The notes below the pieces were generated by a model. That model ran no database searches and was not told the origin of the DNA. It saw only the letters and a list, made by a program, of their open reading frames with translations. Below are positions 24,701 through 35,999 of a stretch of DNA of 64,000 nucleotides, one piece after another. Where the stretch lies: assembly GCA_007449985.2 (NCBI GenBank), contig VIIQ02000579.1, forward strand, positions 62,001 to 126,000, given 5' to 3'. The DNA comes from Desmodesmus armatus (lineage: Eukaryota > Chlorophyta > Chlorophyceae > Sphaeropleales > Scenedesmaceae). The position numbers and the translations under genes are program-made. Every line of letters begins with the position of its first letter. Position 1 is the stretch's first letter.

Positions 24701-27700
24701 CAGCTATGTTGAGCGCGCTACATTACAAACAGTGCATTCACACATGTAGAAAAAGAGAACTGGTGGGATGCCTGACTGCACACGAACGCCTGACTGCACA
24801 CATGTATGCTTCACATGTGAGCATTCATGGCTCTTCTGCTTCTGCTGCAGTCAATGCACACTTCCCGCCGCCCACAAACAAACCCAGCATCAACCCCCAC
24901 CCACGAACCCCGTTTGCGAGCAAACCCACCCTGAAAGCGTCCAGCGCATTCTGCAAGCTGTCCACATCCCCATAGCTCAGAGCACTCCACAGCCGGCTGC
25001 GCTGCCTTGACGGCAGCTGGTGCTGCACAGCAGTGCCCCTACTGACCGCCGTCGCTGCAGCCGCCGCAGCCGCCGCTGCCGCCGACACTGCTGCCACTGG
25101 CGTCACGCTCGCGCCGGCAGCCGCCGCTGCAGCAGCCGCAACCGCAGCCCCCGCTGCCCCTGGCAGTAGTGGCGCTGCTGCTCCCATCACGCCCGCAGCA
25201 CTCGGGGACACCTGCGCCCCTACTGCAGCACCAAACCTGCTGTCAACAGCAGGGGTGTCGTTTGCCGCCGGTGCTGCTGCTGCGCCTTCCGTGCCGCCCG
25301 TTGCTGCCATGACCAGAGCGTCAAAGAGCTGACTGGCGTTGCTGCCGCTGCGGCGGGGGCTGTCTCCACCCCCTAGGCCACTGCGGGGCTGCATTAACCC
25401 TGCCAACGCTTCTGCGCCCGCCCCTAGGGGCGGCAGGCCTCCTCTGCTGCGTGTGGGGAACGGCGGCATGGGGAAGCTTCCCTGCTCAAACATGCCGGGG
25501 AACTGCTGCAGCCAAGGGAGACACAGACACAAACAGTAGCAGGTGGGGCGGAGGCAGCGATGAGTGCTGTGGGCAGTGCTGAAGCAGCAGTGTGTCGTGT
25601 GAAACCTTTGAGCTGAGAATTCAATAACTCGGCTTCCGCACCGTGCCAAACAAAGCATGCGGGCTGTCATTTGTCGACGTCTCGAGGGTCTACCTCATAG
25701 GCAATGATGTAAAAACCCCATTGCACCCAGCCATGCCGACCTTGCTGCTGCAGATGCAGGCCTCTGGCCCTGCGCTGACAAAGATGGACTGGTTGTCATT
25801 CTTGGCATCGATGATCTCCACATCCACCATGCAGGGGCACAGGCCAAGGTACTCCAGGTCATACCGCACGACTGCAGCACAGCACAGCACGACACAGCAT
25901 GGCACAGCATGGCGGGGAGACACCACAACAGTTGGTTCACTTCAGGCATACCATCTGACCCTCCCACCACACCAGGCACTAGCATGAACAGTATCGTGCT
26001 TGATTTGGATGCTCTCAACACCAACACCAAATACCGTGTGGTGGTAATTCGATGCTAGGACGACTACGCAACGGCCGGACCCCTGTACTGCCAGGGACAG
26101 CCCCCATAACAAGCCTCTCCTGCTGCCCCCAATGCTGGCAAACCCCGCTACCGCTGCAACCACGAAACATGGGGGCCTGCATTGCTGCTGCTGCTGCTGC
26201 TGCTGCTGCCACCACTCAGATGAAAAGCGGCACCGGTGGCCGCAGCAGCTGCTGTTGCTACTGCCTGCCACGCACCCGTAAAAAGGTACTGGTCGTCATT
26301 GCCGTATCTGTTGCGGTCCAGGTTGGTGGAGTACTGCCCGCCCTCGCCGTCCGACAGGTAGTGCTTGCGCAGCTCATCGGGAACCCTGCGACAGCCAGCA
26401 GGGAGCATGTTTATGATCAGGGTGCGATGCTACGGGACTTGCGCAGCAGCTGCAGCAGCTGCAGCAGCTGCTTGCCGCACGGCAGCTGGCAGCTGACAGC
26501 ACTAGTAATGTCGCTGCTGCTGTGGGTGAGTTGGTGCAGCAGCTGCTGGCAACAGGCAAGGCATGCTGTGCTGTGCCGCGCAAAACCCTCTGCAACAATT
26601 GGAGTGTTATGCGGCATGCTTGCTGCTGAGCATCCACAGCGGCATGACCCTCGGACCCCTCCAGCCTCGCACGTGCGTCAAGCCTTGGTCAAAAACACCA
26701 ATCACTGACCTCAATCACTGGCATGTGGGCTAAGGCTTGACGCACCGTGTGCGCCTGAACAGTTGCCATCTGTCCCACTGGGCTACTACGAGATCCACTG
26801 GCCCACTAGGATAATGCAGAATGCACCTAAGCATCACAACACACCTGTGTGTGCCTGTGGACAGCTCCACCACCTTGGTGCGGCGGGTGTTGTTGGACAG
26901 GATCTGCAAACACAGCACACCGTGATAGTGAGATGCCTGTATGCGCATCCCGTACGCAGGTTTTGCCAACAGTTGTTGACCGCTACCTCTTGCATATCAC
27001 ACCACACCACAGGCATGCATGGTGAGACCCTGGGGCATTCAAGGCATGCGGCCCGCTTCTCATGCAGGACCACTTCTCGTGCATGCAGGAACCCCAGCCC
27101 ATGCAGCTGCTGCAGCTGCTGGTGGCAATGCACAGTGTGCTGAGCATGTCTCAGCATGAACCAGTCCTGCACCCCCATCAGCCTCCCCGGAATAGGGGCT
27201 GCTGTCTTTCAGAACCCGTGCTGAACCGGTGCTGCAAGTCGCATGTGGTTGCACGTTATGCAAAGAGCCAGGCAGCATGCCCCTGCATCACCAAGTACTT
27301 GCTGCTGCTGCTGCTGCTCTGAATGCTGTTGGTTGAAAATGTACACACCTGCAGGATGTTGCGCTGCTCCCCTGCCCTGCAACCCTCAGCGAGGTTCAGT
27401 GTGTGCAGCACCTGATCCAACACAGCACAACAGGCACACACAATAGCGCATCAGGCAACAGGTATGCATTACAGGGCTTGCATTGCCCAACGTGCAATAC
27501 AGCCAGCCTGGAGGAATGTTAACCATCAAACCAGGCAAGCGCTGGTGTTGTGCCACGTCTGCATTGTGTGAGCTGTGAGCTGAACCAATGCATGGAAGTT
27601 GCACCCGGCCCTGCTGCTTTGAACCCACGGGCCCACGTGCACAAAGTCTGCATAGCACACCGTTACAGCTTTGTGCCCCACCTGCAGGAAAGCTGCGGTG

Positions 27701-28116
27701 ACGCTTGGGCAGGCATCCGTCTCTGTGGGCAGCAAGCTCGTGTCGCTCTTCAGCTTGTGGCAGTAGTGGTTCCAGCGAAAGTATGCCTTGTACCTGTGAG
27801 CATATGCAACGTTGACAGTCAGATGTTGTGCCGGCTTGCCACCCTTGCCATTCCCCGGAATAAACACCGACACTGCTGCTGTGCTGCTGCTGGGCCCTTC
27901 ACGAAACAATCACCCATGCCTCCCAGAGGGCCACGGCGGAAGCGACACTTACAGAAGTTGATTATTTGTTGGTCGAGACCTTGCTGCGCGCGGTGTCTGG
28001 CTGGTTAAAGTGCGTCTAGCGGTCTGCCTTCCATTCCCGTTGCTCCTTCCCCCGTTCCCTTCAAATTCCTCGTCTGAGCTGGCGTCCCCCCCACGATTGT
28101 AGCCCCTTTTGGGCAT
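21743..28116 (-). CDS. Unrecognised ten-exon protein with coiled-coil and Ala/Gln-rich C-terminal half
   Basis: Minus-strand exons 28116-27953, 27793-27682, 27411-27349, 26903-26845, 26385-26276, 25871 to about 25741, 25505-24930, 24652-24439, 24096-23135 and 22708-21743 join in phase to about 1118 aa. The exon ending near 25741 has a weak donor and is the least certain. It starts MPKRGYNRGGDASSDEEFEG, basic then acidic. Residues about 55-215 are non-repetitive and look like a folded domain (YKAYFRWNHYCHKLKSD, RNILQILSNNTRRTKVVELS, VPDELRKHYLSDGEGGQYS, RYDLEYLGLCPCMVDVEIID). I do not recognise it. The C-terminal half is disordered, with acidic stretches and an apparent coiled coil around MKRLAAELESVKGENQLLQM and LDALEREMALLKQQ continuing over the last junction. 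A nuclear or scaffold role is only a guess. Confidence 0.7.
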
Positions 28117-30912
28117 CTGCTTTTCAGTCAGCCAGTCTCTTTCGAGGTAGGAGAAGAGCGGGACGAGCACGAGTTTGCCTGGGTGAGGTAAGAGGAAGCT
28201 GCACCAGGGGCAGCGTGACTTGACAAAACGATGATAGCTGCAATCCTGGCCAATTGACGAGACTGGACGTTGTTGTGCCGTTGCGAGATGATGTTCGAGA
28301 GCTGCCACTTTCGTCCGACTGCGCTCAAAAAAAAAAAAACCTGACACCCTGTTTAGGGTTGACACATGTTGCATGTTTCGCTTGGTTGTCGAGGTGGTTT
28401 AGGGTCTTGGACAGGAAATTCTACCACATGGCACATACCCTGACCATGCCACAATTTGTAGATGTGTGTGGGCGGAGAGTTGTGCTTGAGTGTCATCCAC
28501 TCAAGACCACGAGATTCCCACCATGTGTGGGCACTGCCCACTGGGCAGAGAGGCAAGGGGCTCACTGGGAGCGGGGACCAACCAGGCCAGGGTTCTATGC
28601 TGCCACTGCACATGCAGCCCATTACGAAGCCATCAATTTGAGGCAGGAATCTACCACTCTTTACACAATGGAAAATTTACACAACCACACTCAATCACAA
28701 CCCCTCACACTGTCACCCAACTCAACCTCGCTCAAACAACAACCTGTTGAACAGATCTCTCTCTTAGAATATTATGTCATGTGTGCCTCCTCTTGAGCCA
28801 CCAGGCAGTTTAACCAGAGATTATGGGTGCAGACACTCACATGCTGCTTCATTCATTCCTCCCTCTCTCAACAGCACCTGCCTGCTAGCTGTGCAACCTG
28901 CCTACACAGCTCCCAAGAACTGCCCTGTCACACACCATATACACACACACATACCAATCCATTGCTGCAGGCCAACTGACAAGGCACTGTCTAGGGAAGC
29001 ATGGCATCGGCAACATGAAGTGAAGGAGACGCAAACATGCGCGGACAATAAGACAAAGCCAAGCCAACACGCAGCCAAACTGGGGTGACAGAACAGACAC
29101 ACTTGCGGCCTCAACATATGAGACAGATTGGAAGGCAGGGTAAGAATGGTACTTCACAGGCGCTGCCGTGGTGTCCAAACAAGCAGTGCACCAGCAAGGG
29201 CAGATGTGCCGCAAAAAAGACAGCAATCATGGGGAGCAAACATTGACCCGTAGGGCATCGCAAGCGCATGCATCGCAACAGCTGCCGCCGGTGCTGGCGT
29301 CACAAACCTTGTGCAGTGTGCCAGCAGGGGCGCAGCTGGTGTGCCGGGACGCCACAGGGCGGTGCTACACAACAGACCCTTGGGGAGTGGTAGTGGTGGT
29401 GCCAAGACGCCACGCGGCGGGGCTGAACAACATACCCTCAAGGAACCTCCTGCAAGAAACACTCTCTGCCAGAAAGTGTTTGGGTGCCTGCCTGGGCATC
29501 ACCCAATCCTCACAATAAATGCACCTATTCAGGGGCCGCGGCAAAGCAATAAGCGCCGCGAACAAAGGCATGGACGTATAGGCACCAGCTGGCCCAGCAC
29601 AGCTGAAGTGTGCGGGCCATTAGCAACACCACCATCTGCACACATGAGCTGCAAAGCCACACACGGCAGCAAGCCACATTGTGTGCCGCACCCGTCAAGA
29701 GGGTGTCAATTGCACCATAGGCGCCTACTCACTCAACCCACAGCAACAGCAATGTGCCACAACAACGCCACCACAAAACAGCAAACACAACAACAATGCT
29801 GCGATGGTGTAGGGCAGCGTTCGCAGCGCGAACGACGTCTTGACGTTGCTCTGTCAGCCTAAAATGTTGCAATGTTCCTTCCACCCTCGTCAACACAATG
29901 TTGTGTTCTCCCAAACCGCACGACATGGTCGCAGCCATGGTGACCTAGCACCAGCACCGTGCAAGCAAGGCCAGTGCGTTGCTGCGCACGCAAGACTGTC
30001 CGGTTTCAATGTGTATCAACGGCAAGTTGTATGGTGCTGCTTGAGAGTCATACCTGGGAAGCAAGCACAAGCAACCTACGGGCACCTCTGACATACAGAC
30101 CAGCACAGTACACACTCACAATCTCAAAACATGCATGCAAAATGCTGCAATGCCAACTTGATGCCAAAGGACAAGCAAACAGGCGCAGCTCATGTCAACA
30201 CCCCGAACAGTCGCCCCCACACTGCAACCGCACGCGAGTGTGGCGCATCATATCTTACGCGCCCCTTGCATGCACCTAGCCCGCCCTTTGAGCGCCATCA
30301 CCAGCGCTCTCAAGCCCCAACCCCAGGCAAAACACACCCACGGCATTTGCGGGTCAAAGCGCATGGTGGGCCTGTTGGGTGTGTTCGACTTGCCAAGGCG
30401 CAAAACCCTGTGAACAAGGGCGGCCATGCACACAGCTGTACAATCCAAGGCGTGACACGAAGAGGCTCGCTAAGGTGCTACACAAAGAGGCCGCGGGGCA
30501 GGCCGGTCGCACAGTACCAAAAAAGATGTTGTTGCGATGCGCACACAACCCTTGGAAACGTACACCAGCGTGCAGCACGCTGCAAACTGCCCACAGGATG
30601 CCTGACAGGCTTGTTGAGGATGTTGCGAAAGCAGCGGACGCAAGGCTGTGGGCACGACAACCAAGAGACCGCCACCAAGATCCATCTTGTGAATTGTTGC
30701 AGCCATACCCCAGCCATACCTCAGTGGTGGCGCCAAAACAGCCCCCCCCCCCAAACCCTATTGTGGTAGGACCAAATGAGCAGGTTGTGCTGGTACAGCG
30801 CACCCACATACCATTGCCAGAGCAACACACCTCCTCACAACCAGCACGTATGACCAGCAGGTAGGGGTGCCGCCAAACAAACCCGCCAAACACACTACAC
30901 CCACTCCCGTGT
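28117..30912. other. Stretch without a convincing gene
   Basis: It contains the promoter side of the unknown gene ending at 28116 and the 3' side of the methyltransferase gene. Frames up to about 210 codons exist on both strands (for example 30131-30769 plus and 30354-30920 minus) but show no domain and no good splice partners. A 12-base A-run lies near 28327-28339. Confidence 0.5.
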
Positions 30913-33900
30913 CTACACAAGTGCAGTGACTCTCAAACAATGGCATACAAAGTGTGCAGTTTGTGCTCGACACAAAACCAAACATGCGTGGACCCATGCA
31001 AATGTTGCACGGCATGGCTGCCACCCACACAGAGCAGGCGGGCCCACTGCAACTCCTGCCACCGGTAGCCGACGGCTGACAGAAGCAATCCTATTGGCCA
31101 GGGCTGCTGCCCGGCTGCTGTGGCGCCGCGCCTGGGAGTTCCTGGGGGTGGCGTGCAAAGTGCTGACCCCACACTCCTGTGCTGCGCCTGCACCTGTGCC
31201 TGCACCCTCCGCCACCGCAGCAGGGCTCAAACAGAGCTGGCAGGAGGGCTCAGAGGAGCACACGGCAGTGTTGAAGGCACTGCCGGGCCCATCGCACACC
31301 AGATCCACCCCGCTCTCGTCGATGCTGGCGCTGCTCATGATGCTGAGCCCGCTCATGATGCTGATGTTGCTCAGCCGCCGGTCACGCGGCCGCCGCACCG
31401 CACCCCAAGCGGCTGCTGCCACAGCCGCCGCAGCCGCCGCACTGCTGCCACACGAGTCCCCTGCCGCCACGTCGTGCAGGACCAGCCCGTCCGCTGCGCT
31501 CTCGCTGTGCTGCGCCTGTATCAAGCGCAGCTGCTCAAGCTGCATCTGCAGGGCCGAGCCAGACAGGGCTCCGTACTCTGTGCTGAAGCGACGCAGCCGC
31601 GGCATGCGCACGCCCCTGGGCGCCACCGGGTGCGGGTACATCCCCGCCGCAGTGGCCGCCGAGACGGCCGCCGCGTGCTGCCCTTGCAGCTGTGGCAGGA
31701 CCTGCCCCGTCTGCAGCTTCAAGCCTGGCCACGCAGGCTGCAGCTGCTCCTGCTGCTCCCTGCTGCTGTGAAGAGGCGAGTTTGCGGGCGAGCTGGGCGT
31801 GGATGATACCGCAGCAAGAGGCTTGCCAAGAGGAGGCAGCGGGGAGGGCTCCAGCCCTGCCGCACTCAAGCCATACCCAGGCCCTGTGCTGCCATACACG
31901 CCAGCAGGCGCAGCAGCAAAGTTGAACACCTGCATGGTAGCAGGGGAATGCGCATCGTCCTGCGCAGGCAGCGCTGCCAGTGCTGACCGCTGCTGCTCTG
32001 GGGAGGGTAACAGCCACGCTGGGCTGCTCACAGAGTGCAACAGCACCTGCGAGCTGGCACTAGACGCGGCGGACGGGCTCGCTCTGCTGCTGTCGCCTGG
32101 CAAGCGCAGCGCTGCGGGCCGCTGCAGCTGCCCAGCCTCCGCAGTCCCCGTCCCACTCACGAGTGCTGCTGCTGACGCGTCCACACCTTCAGCTGGGCTG
32201 AACCGCACAGTACCCGCACTGCCTGGGTCACCAGGCATGGCAGTGCGGGGCGACGGCAGAGGTTCAGTCACTTGCAAGGTTGCAATGGGGCTGCTGTGGC
32301 TGCAACTGGCTGCTTCAGGGGCACCGCAGCTGCTGCTTGCTGGAGCCAGTGAACTCACAACCCCATACTGCTGCACAGCACCGCCCCCTGGCGACTGCAC
32401 CCTTGGAGACTGCAAGGCGCTGCCCGGTCCTGCCGCCTGGTCCACACCAAGCCCTGCAGGTGCTGCAGCAGCCTCCGCTTCCTCAATCGCCACGAGGTCG
32501 GGCGCGCTCTGGGGCCGGGTGGGGATGTCGCACTGCACCGTTGCTGGGCTCAAACTGCCTGCCTGGCCACCTGGACTGGGCTGGGGTGGTGTCACTGCAC
32601 CGTTCTGAGCGCCATGCAGCAGCTGCAGCGCAGACTGCAGGTCTCCCAGAGGTGCCGCAGGTATCATGCCGCTGCTGCAGCGGTCCTGCACGGCCGTGAA
32701 GGACACCGGGCTGCTGTTGCCGCTGGTGTGGCTGGCGTTGCTGCTGTTGCATAGGTGAGGGAAGCTGTGGCTGCTGGCATGGCCTGCTGGCACAAGCATG
32801 ACTCGCTTGCGGCGGCCTTTGTCCAACAGGTCCTCTGGCAGGCCCAGCTCCTTCTGCAGCCTGCAGCAGCAGCAGCAGCAGCAGCAGCAACAAACGCAGA
32901 AGCAGCAGCAAAAGCAGAAGCAGAAGCAGCATTGGGTACAGCTGTCCGGCCACCAGGATTAACAAGACATACGCAAGAGACGTGCGCATGCTTGTCATCC
33001 TGCAAGCTACTGACGCTGGGAACATGGTGTTTGCGGCTGACAGGCAAATGCAGGCCCCCAAAAAGGCATGAAGGCACACGGGCGCGCAATGATTCCTCTG
33101 CTACTTCCGTGCCCTATTTGTAAGTACTTTGACCTACTTTTGGAACAGCTCCTTGGAGCCTGCCACCCAACCGTTGGGCACCTGGCCCTTCTGCCCGTGG
33201 TACTGCGGCAGCTGCAGTGGCTGCTTCTTGCAGACATAAGCAAAGAAGAAATTGCTGTACTGCAGGCCAGGGGGCATGTCCACTGCAGGGCACAGACAGC
33301 AGGACCACATACAGCAGGAGCAGCTTCAATTGCTGACGATATACTGACATGACGTATACGCACACGCCTGATGCTCACTGCTTTCAGCAAAGGCTGTGCC
33401 TGCAAAGGATGAATACAGCCATACTTCGGCATGACAGGGACAGCTGCCGGTAAAACAAACTGCAAGCCACTGCAGCTGCTGAGCAAGCGGGCCCTTGCTG
33501 CAGGCAGTCCAGCCAGTGCCGAGCGGGGGCACCGCGCGCATGCTGAGGCACGCTGTGCTGCCGTCACTCACTTATCGTGTCCGGGTCGACCACTTCAAAG
33601 GGCCCTTGTGCCTCGACTGGCTCAGTGCTGTCGTTGATGGGCCTGCACATAGGCAACAGACATGGTGAGGGTGCTGTCCACTAAGGAACCCTCCCTGCAC
33701 ATCCATGCCCGCCTCTGCTTCTTACGCACTGACACCTTTGTGCACCCGTCACCGAACTTGCGTACTTAGAGCTCTACTGCAGGGGACAATCCCGTCCCCA
33801 CAGGACTTGGATAAGGACTCAACAGAGACACTCACTTGCCATCCACGTAGGCCTGGTTTGCGGCCGAGATCTTGGGCAGCATCAGCAGTGAGACCTTCCA

Positions 33901-35363
33901 CGGGAGCCGTGCGTCACACAGCAGCGGCAGCCGCCTTGTGGGGTCACCCAGGGTGACCAGCAGGAAGGACCCTCCTGGCTGCAACACCCTGCAGCACACA
34001 AACAGACACACGTTCAGATCAGCTTCATGAGAGGCACGCTGCTGCGAGACTGGTGCGAGCAAGCTGAGCACTTGACGGCGCCCTGGCCATAATCGTGCTC
34101 TTTAAACAGTGGGTGTTGAGTGTGAGATGTGCCCCATGCTCAGCCAACTGGCGTGGGCGTTTCATAGGTGCTGCTGCAGCAACAGCAGCAGACAGCAGCG
34201 CCCCTTCCTGCATGCTGGCAGCTCATTGCACACCTGTAGATCTCCAGCAGCATGCGCATGACATTTTCCGTGCCCTGCTTGCAGCACAGCAGGGCATCAA
34301 TGGTGCCTGCACACGGAATGGAACAGGACACACACACACATAGGCTGGAAAACGTAGCCAGCTTGATGCAACACCGCCCTGCCCATACCATCCTGCCCAT
34401 ACCATGGTCATCGCCGCTGGCACCAACAAGACTCCGCTTTGCGTCATGCACCCAGTTGCAAGGATACATCCACTGCCGCTGCTTGTTGTTGGGGTTGGTG
34501 ACGCGACACACATGACAGTCCACAACCCCCAAGCTGCAGGCAGGGGCTACACCTAAGCACACACCTTTGTCCAGCACATGTCCAAAGGAGCAGTCCATGA
34601 ACTCCGGCATGTGGCGGCAGTCTGAGACCCGGTAGGTCATGTTGCTGTACTGCGCATGCCGCTGCTGCATCTGCTTGATCACCACCTCAGATATGTCCGT
34701 CTGCAAGCAGCACAGACACGGACAGGCTCCATCAGTGTCGTGGCATGCCTTGCTGCGTGCAAACAGTGCTGCACAAGTAAAAAGGCCACCAAACAGACTC
34801 TCACCAACTGCATTACAAACATATTGACACCAATGCTGAGCGTTATGTGTGCTGCATGATCATCTGGCATGGCAAGCACGTCACTTACATTGCTGATGGT
34901 GTAGCCAGCACGTGCCATGCCCTCCTGCAGGTTGGAGGTGCCGCATCCCACGTGCAAAATTGGCTTCTTTTTTGACAGGTATGTTCTGATGATGCGCCTG
35001 AGTGCTGTGTAACCAAAGAACCACTCAAAAAGCGCTGGCTCGCGCTGGTACCGAGCTGCAGGGGAGCAGGGGCAGGACAGCAGAGAGAAGGGTTGATGCA
35101 GCTAGGCATGCATGCCAGAAACAGTGGGGTCAGGGGCCTGCTGTGACGCTGTTTGGGCTGAAGGTAAGCCTTGCCTTGTAGCAGCTGCAGTCAGTGCTGG
35201 CACAGCAGCAGATGCGGAGCAGCAGCGCTGGGACAGACCAGTCAGCTGCTTGTTGGGGCAGTGGCTGGCTGAGCCTTGCTTGTGATCCCGAAACTAGATG
35301 CCCACCTTCCCAATAGTCAGGCTCGGCATAGCGAACAGTGACAGGAACTTGTGCACAAGCCAT
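30913..35363 (-). CDS. METTL13/EEF1A-lysine-type SAM-dependent methyltransferase with long disordered tail
   Basis: Eight minus-strand exons (35363-35306, 35055-34889, 34700-34565, 34306-34234, 33988-33836, 33642-33572, 33282-33138, 32860-30913) join in phase to 916 aa. Residues 1-270 form a class I methyltransferase of the METTL13/EEF1AKNMT kind: YWEARYQREPALFEWFFGY at the start, the SAM-binding motif HVGCGTSN (54-61), TDISEVVIKQM (76-86), then VSDCRHMPEF, DKGTIDALL and VLQPGGSFLLVT. Family members methylate lysine or termini of elongation factor 1A; substrate here is inferred only. The ATG at 35363 gives an N-terminus that fits the family. The last exon adds about 650 residues rich in Ser, Pro, Ala and Gln with no known domain; its final 60 residues look less protein-like, so an unrecognised intron near the 3' end is possible. 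Confidence 0.82.
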
Positions 35364-35666
35364 GTGCAGCCTAGCCAAGCCTCTCTCCTCCCATGGCCGC
35401 GGTGACCTTCAGCGTCAAGGACGACAATTACTTTTTACAGCGACGTGTGGAACGTATAACCAGAACGTTCGGTGGAGCAAAAAGGGATTGAAAATCTTCG
35501 CTTGTAAAAAGCAGCTGAAGAGTGAATGTAAACGAGGATAAAGGAGATGTGAGAGCAAACCGGGATGTGGAGGATATGGAGAAGCAAGACCAAATCCCAG
35601 ACGTATCAGGGTCCGGGCGGGCGGGTGTGTTGAGACGCTGTGAAACAAAGTTGCCTGGCTGTATCT
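35364..35666. other. Short intergenic region
   Basis: This lies between the methyltransferase start and the 3' end of an exon-like frame on the same strand. It likely holds the methyltransferase promoter. No clear motif was seen. Confidence 0.4.
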
Positions 35667-35959
35667 TCATGGATTCCTCCTTTTCATCTGAATTATGTCA
35701 GCAAGGTTGCTGATGGTGATGGGATGGAACCTTGGTCGGTCTGGCACACTTGCAGCCAAGTTCAAGGAGATAAGTTTTTGCTGCTTACATCGGTCATCAA
35801 GGGCGACAGGCCCATCTGAACCACATTCCAGCACCACACGCAATCGCTCAGCCTCTGACTTTCCTTGCACCCTCTCCAAACACGCACCAACATGGCAAAC
35901 ACTCTCTCGGCACAGAAGCCGCATGCTGTGCCGTGATGGGATCGTCTGTTCAGCTGAAC
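35667..35959 (-). CDS. Probable terminal exon of an unrecognised gene
   Basis: After an acceptor (CCTACAG|GTTCAG) a 97-codon frame runs to a TGA at 35667, containing MRLLCRESVCHVGACLERVQ and KQQKLISLNLAASVPDRPRF. The composition is protein-like and unlike the surrounding repeats. It is in phase 2 at its 5' side. No domain is recognised. It may belong with the exon-like pieces between 37300 and 39690 on the same strand, but the chain of exons could not be closed. Confidence 0.4.
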
Positions 35960-35999
35960 CTGTAGGCCAATGAGGAGAAAAACCCTGTGTGTCGGTCTC

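Noticed and set aside
30131..30769. 212-codon plus-strand frame
   Set aside because: Overlaps an equally long minus-strand frame and shows no recognisable motif; judged chance.
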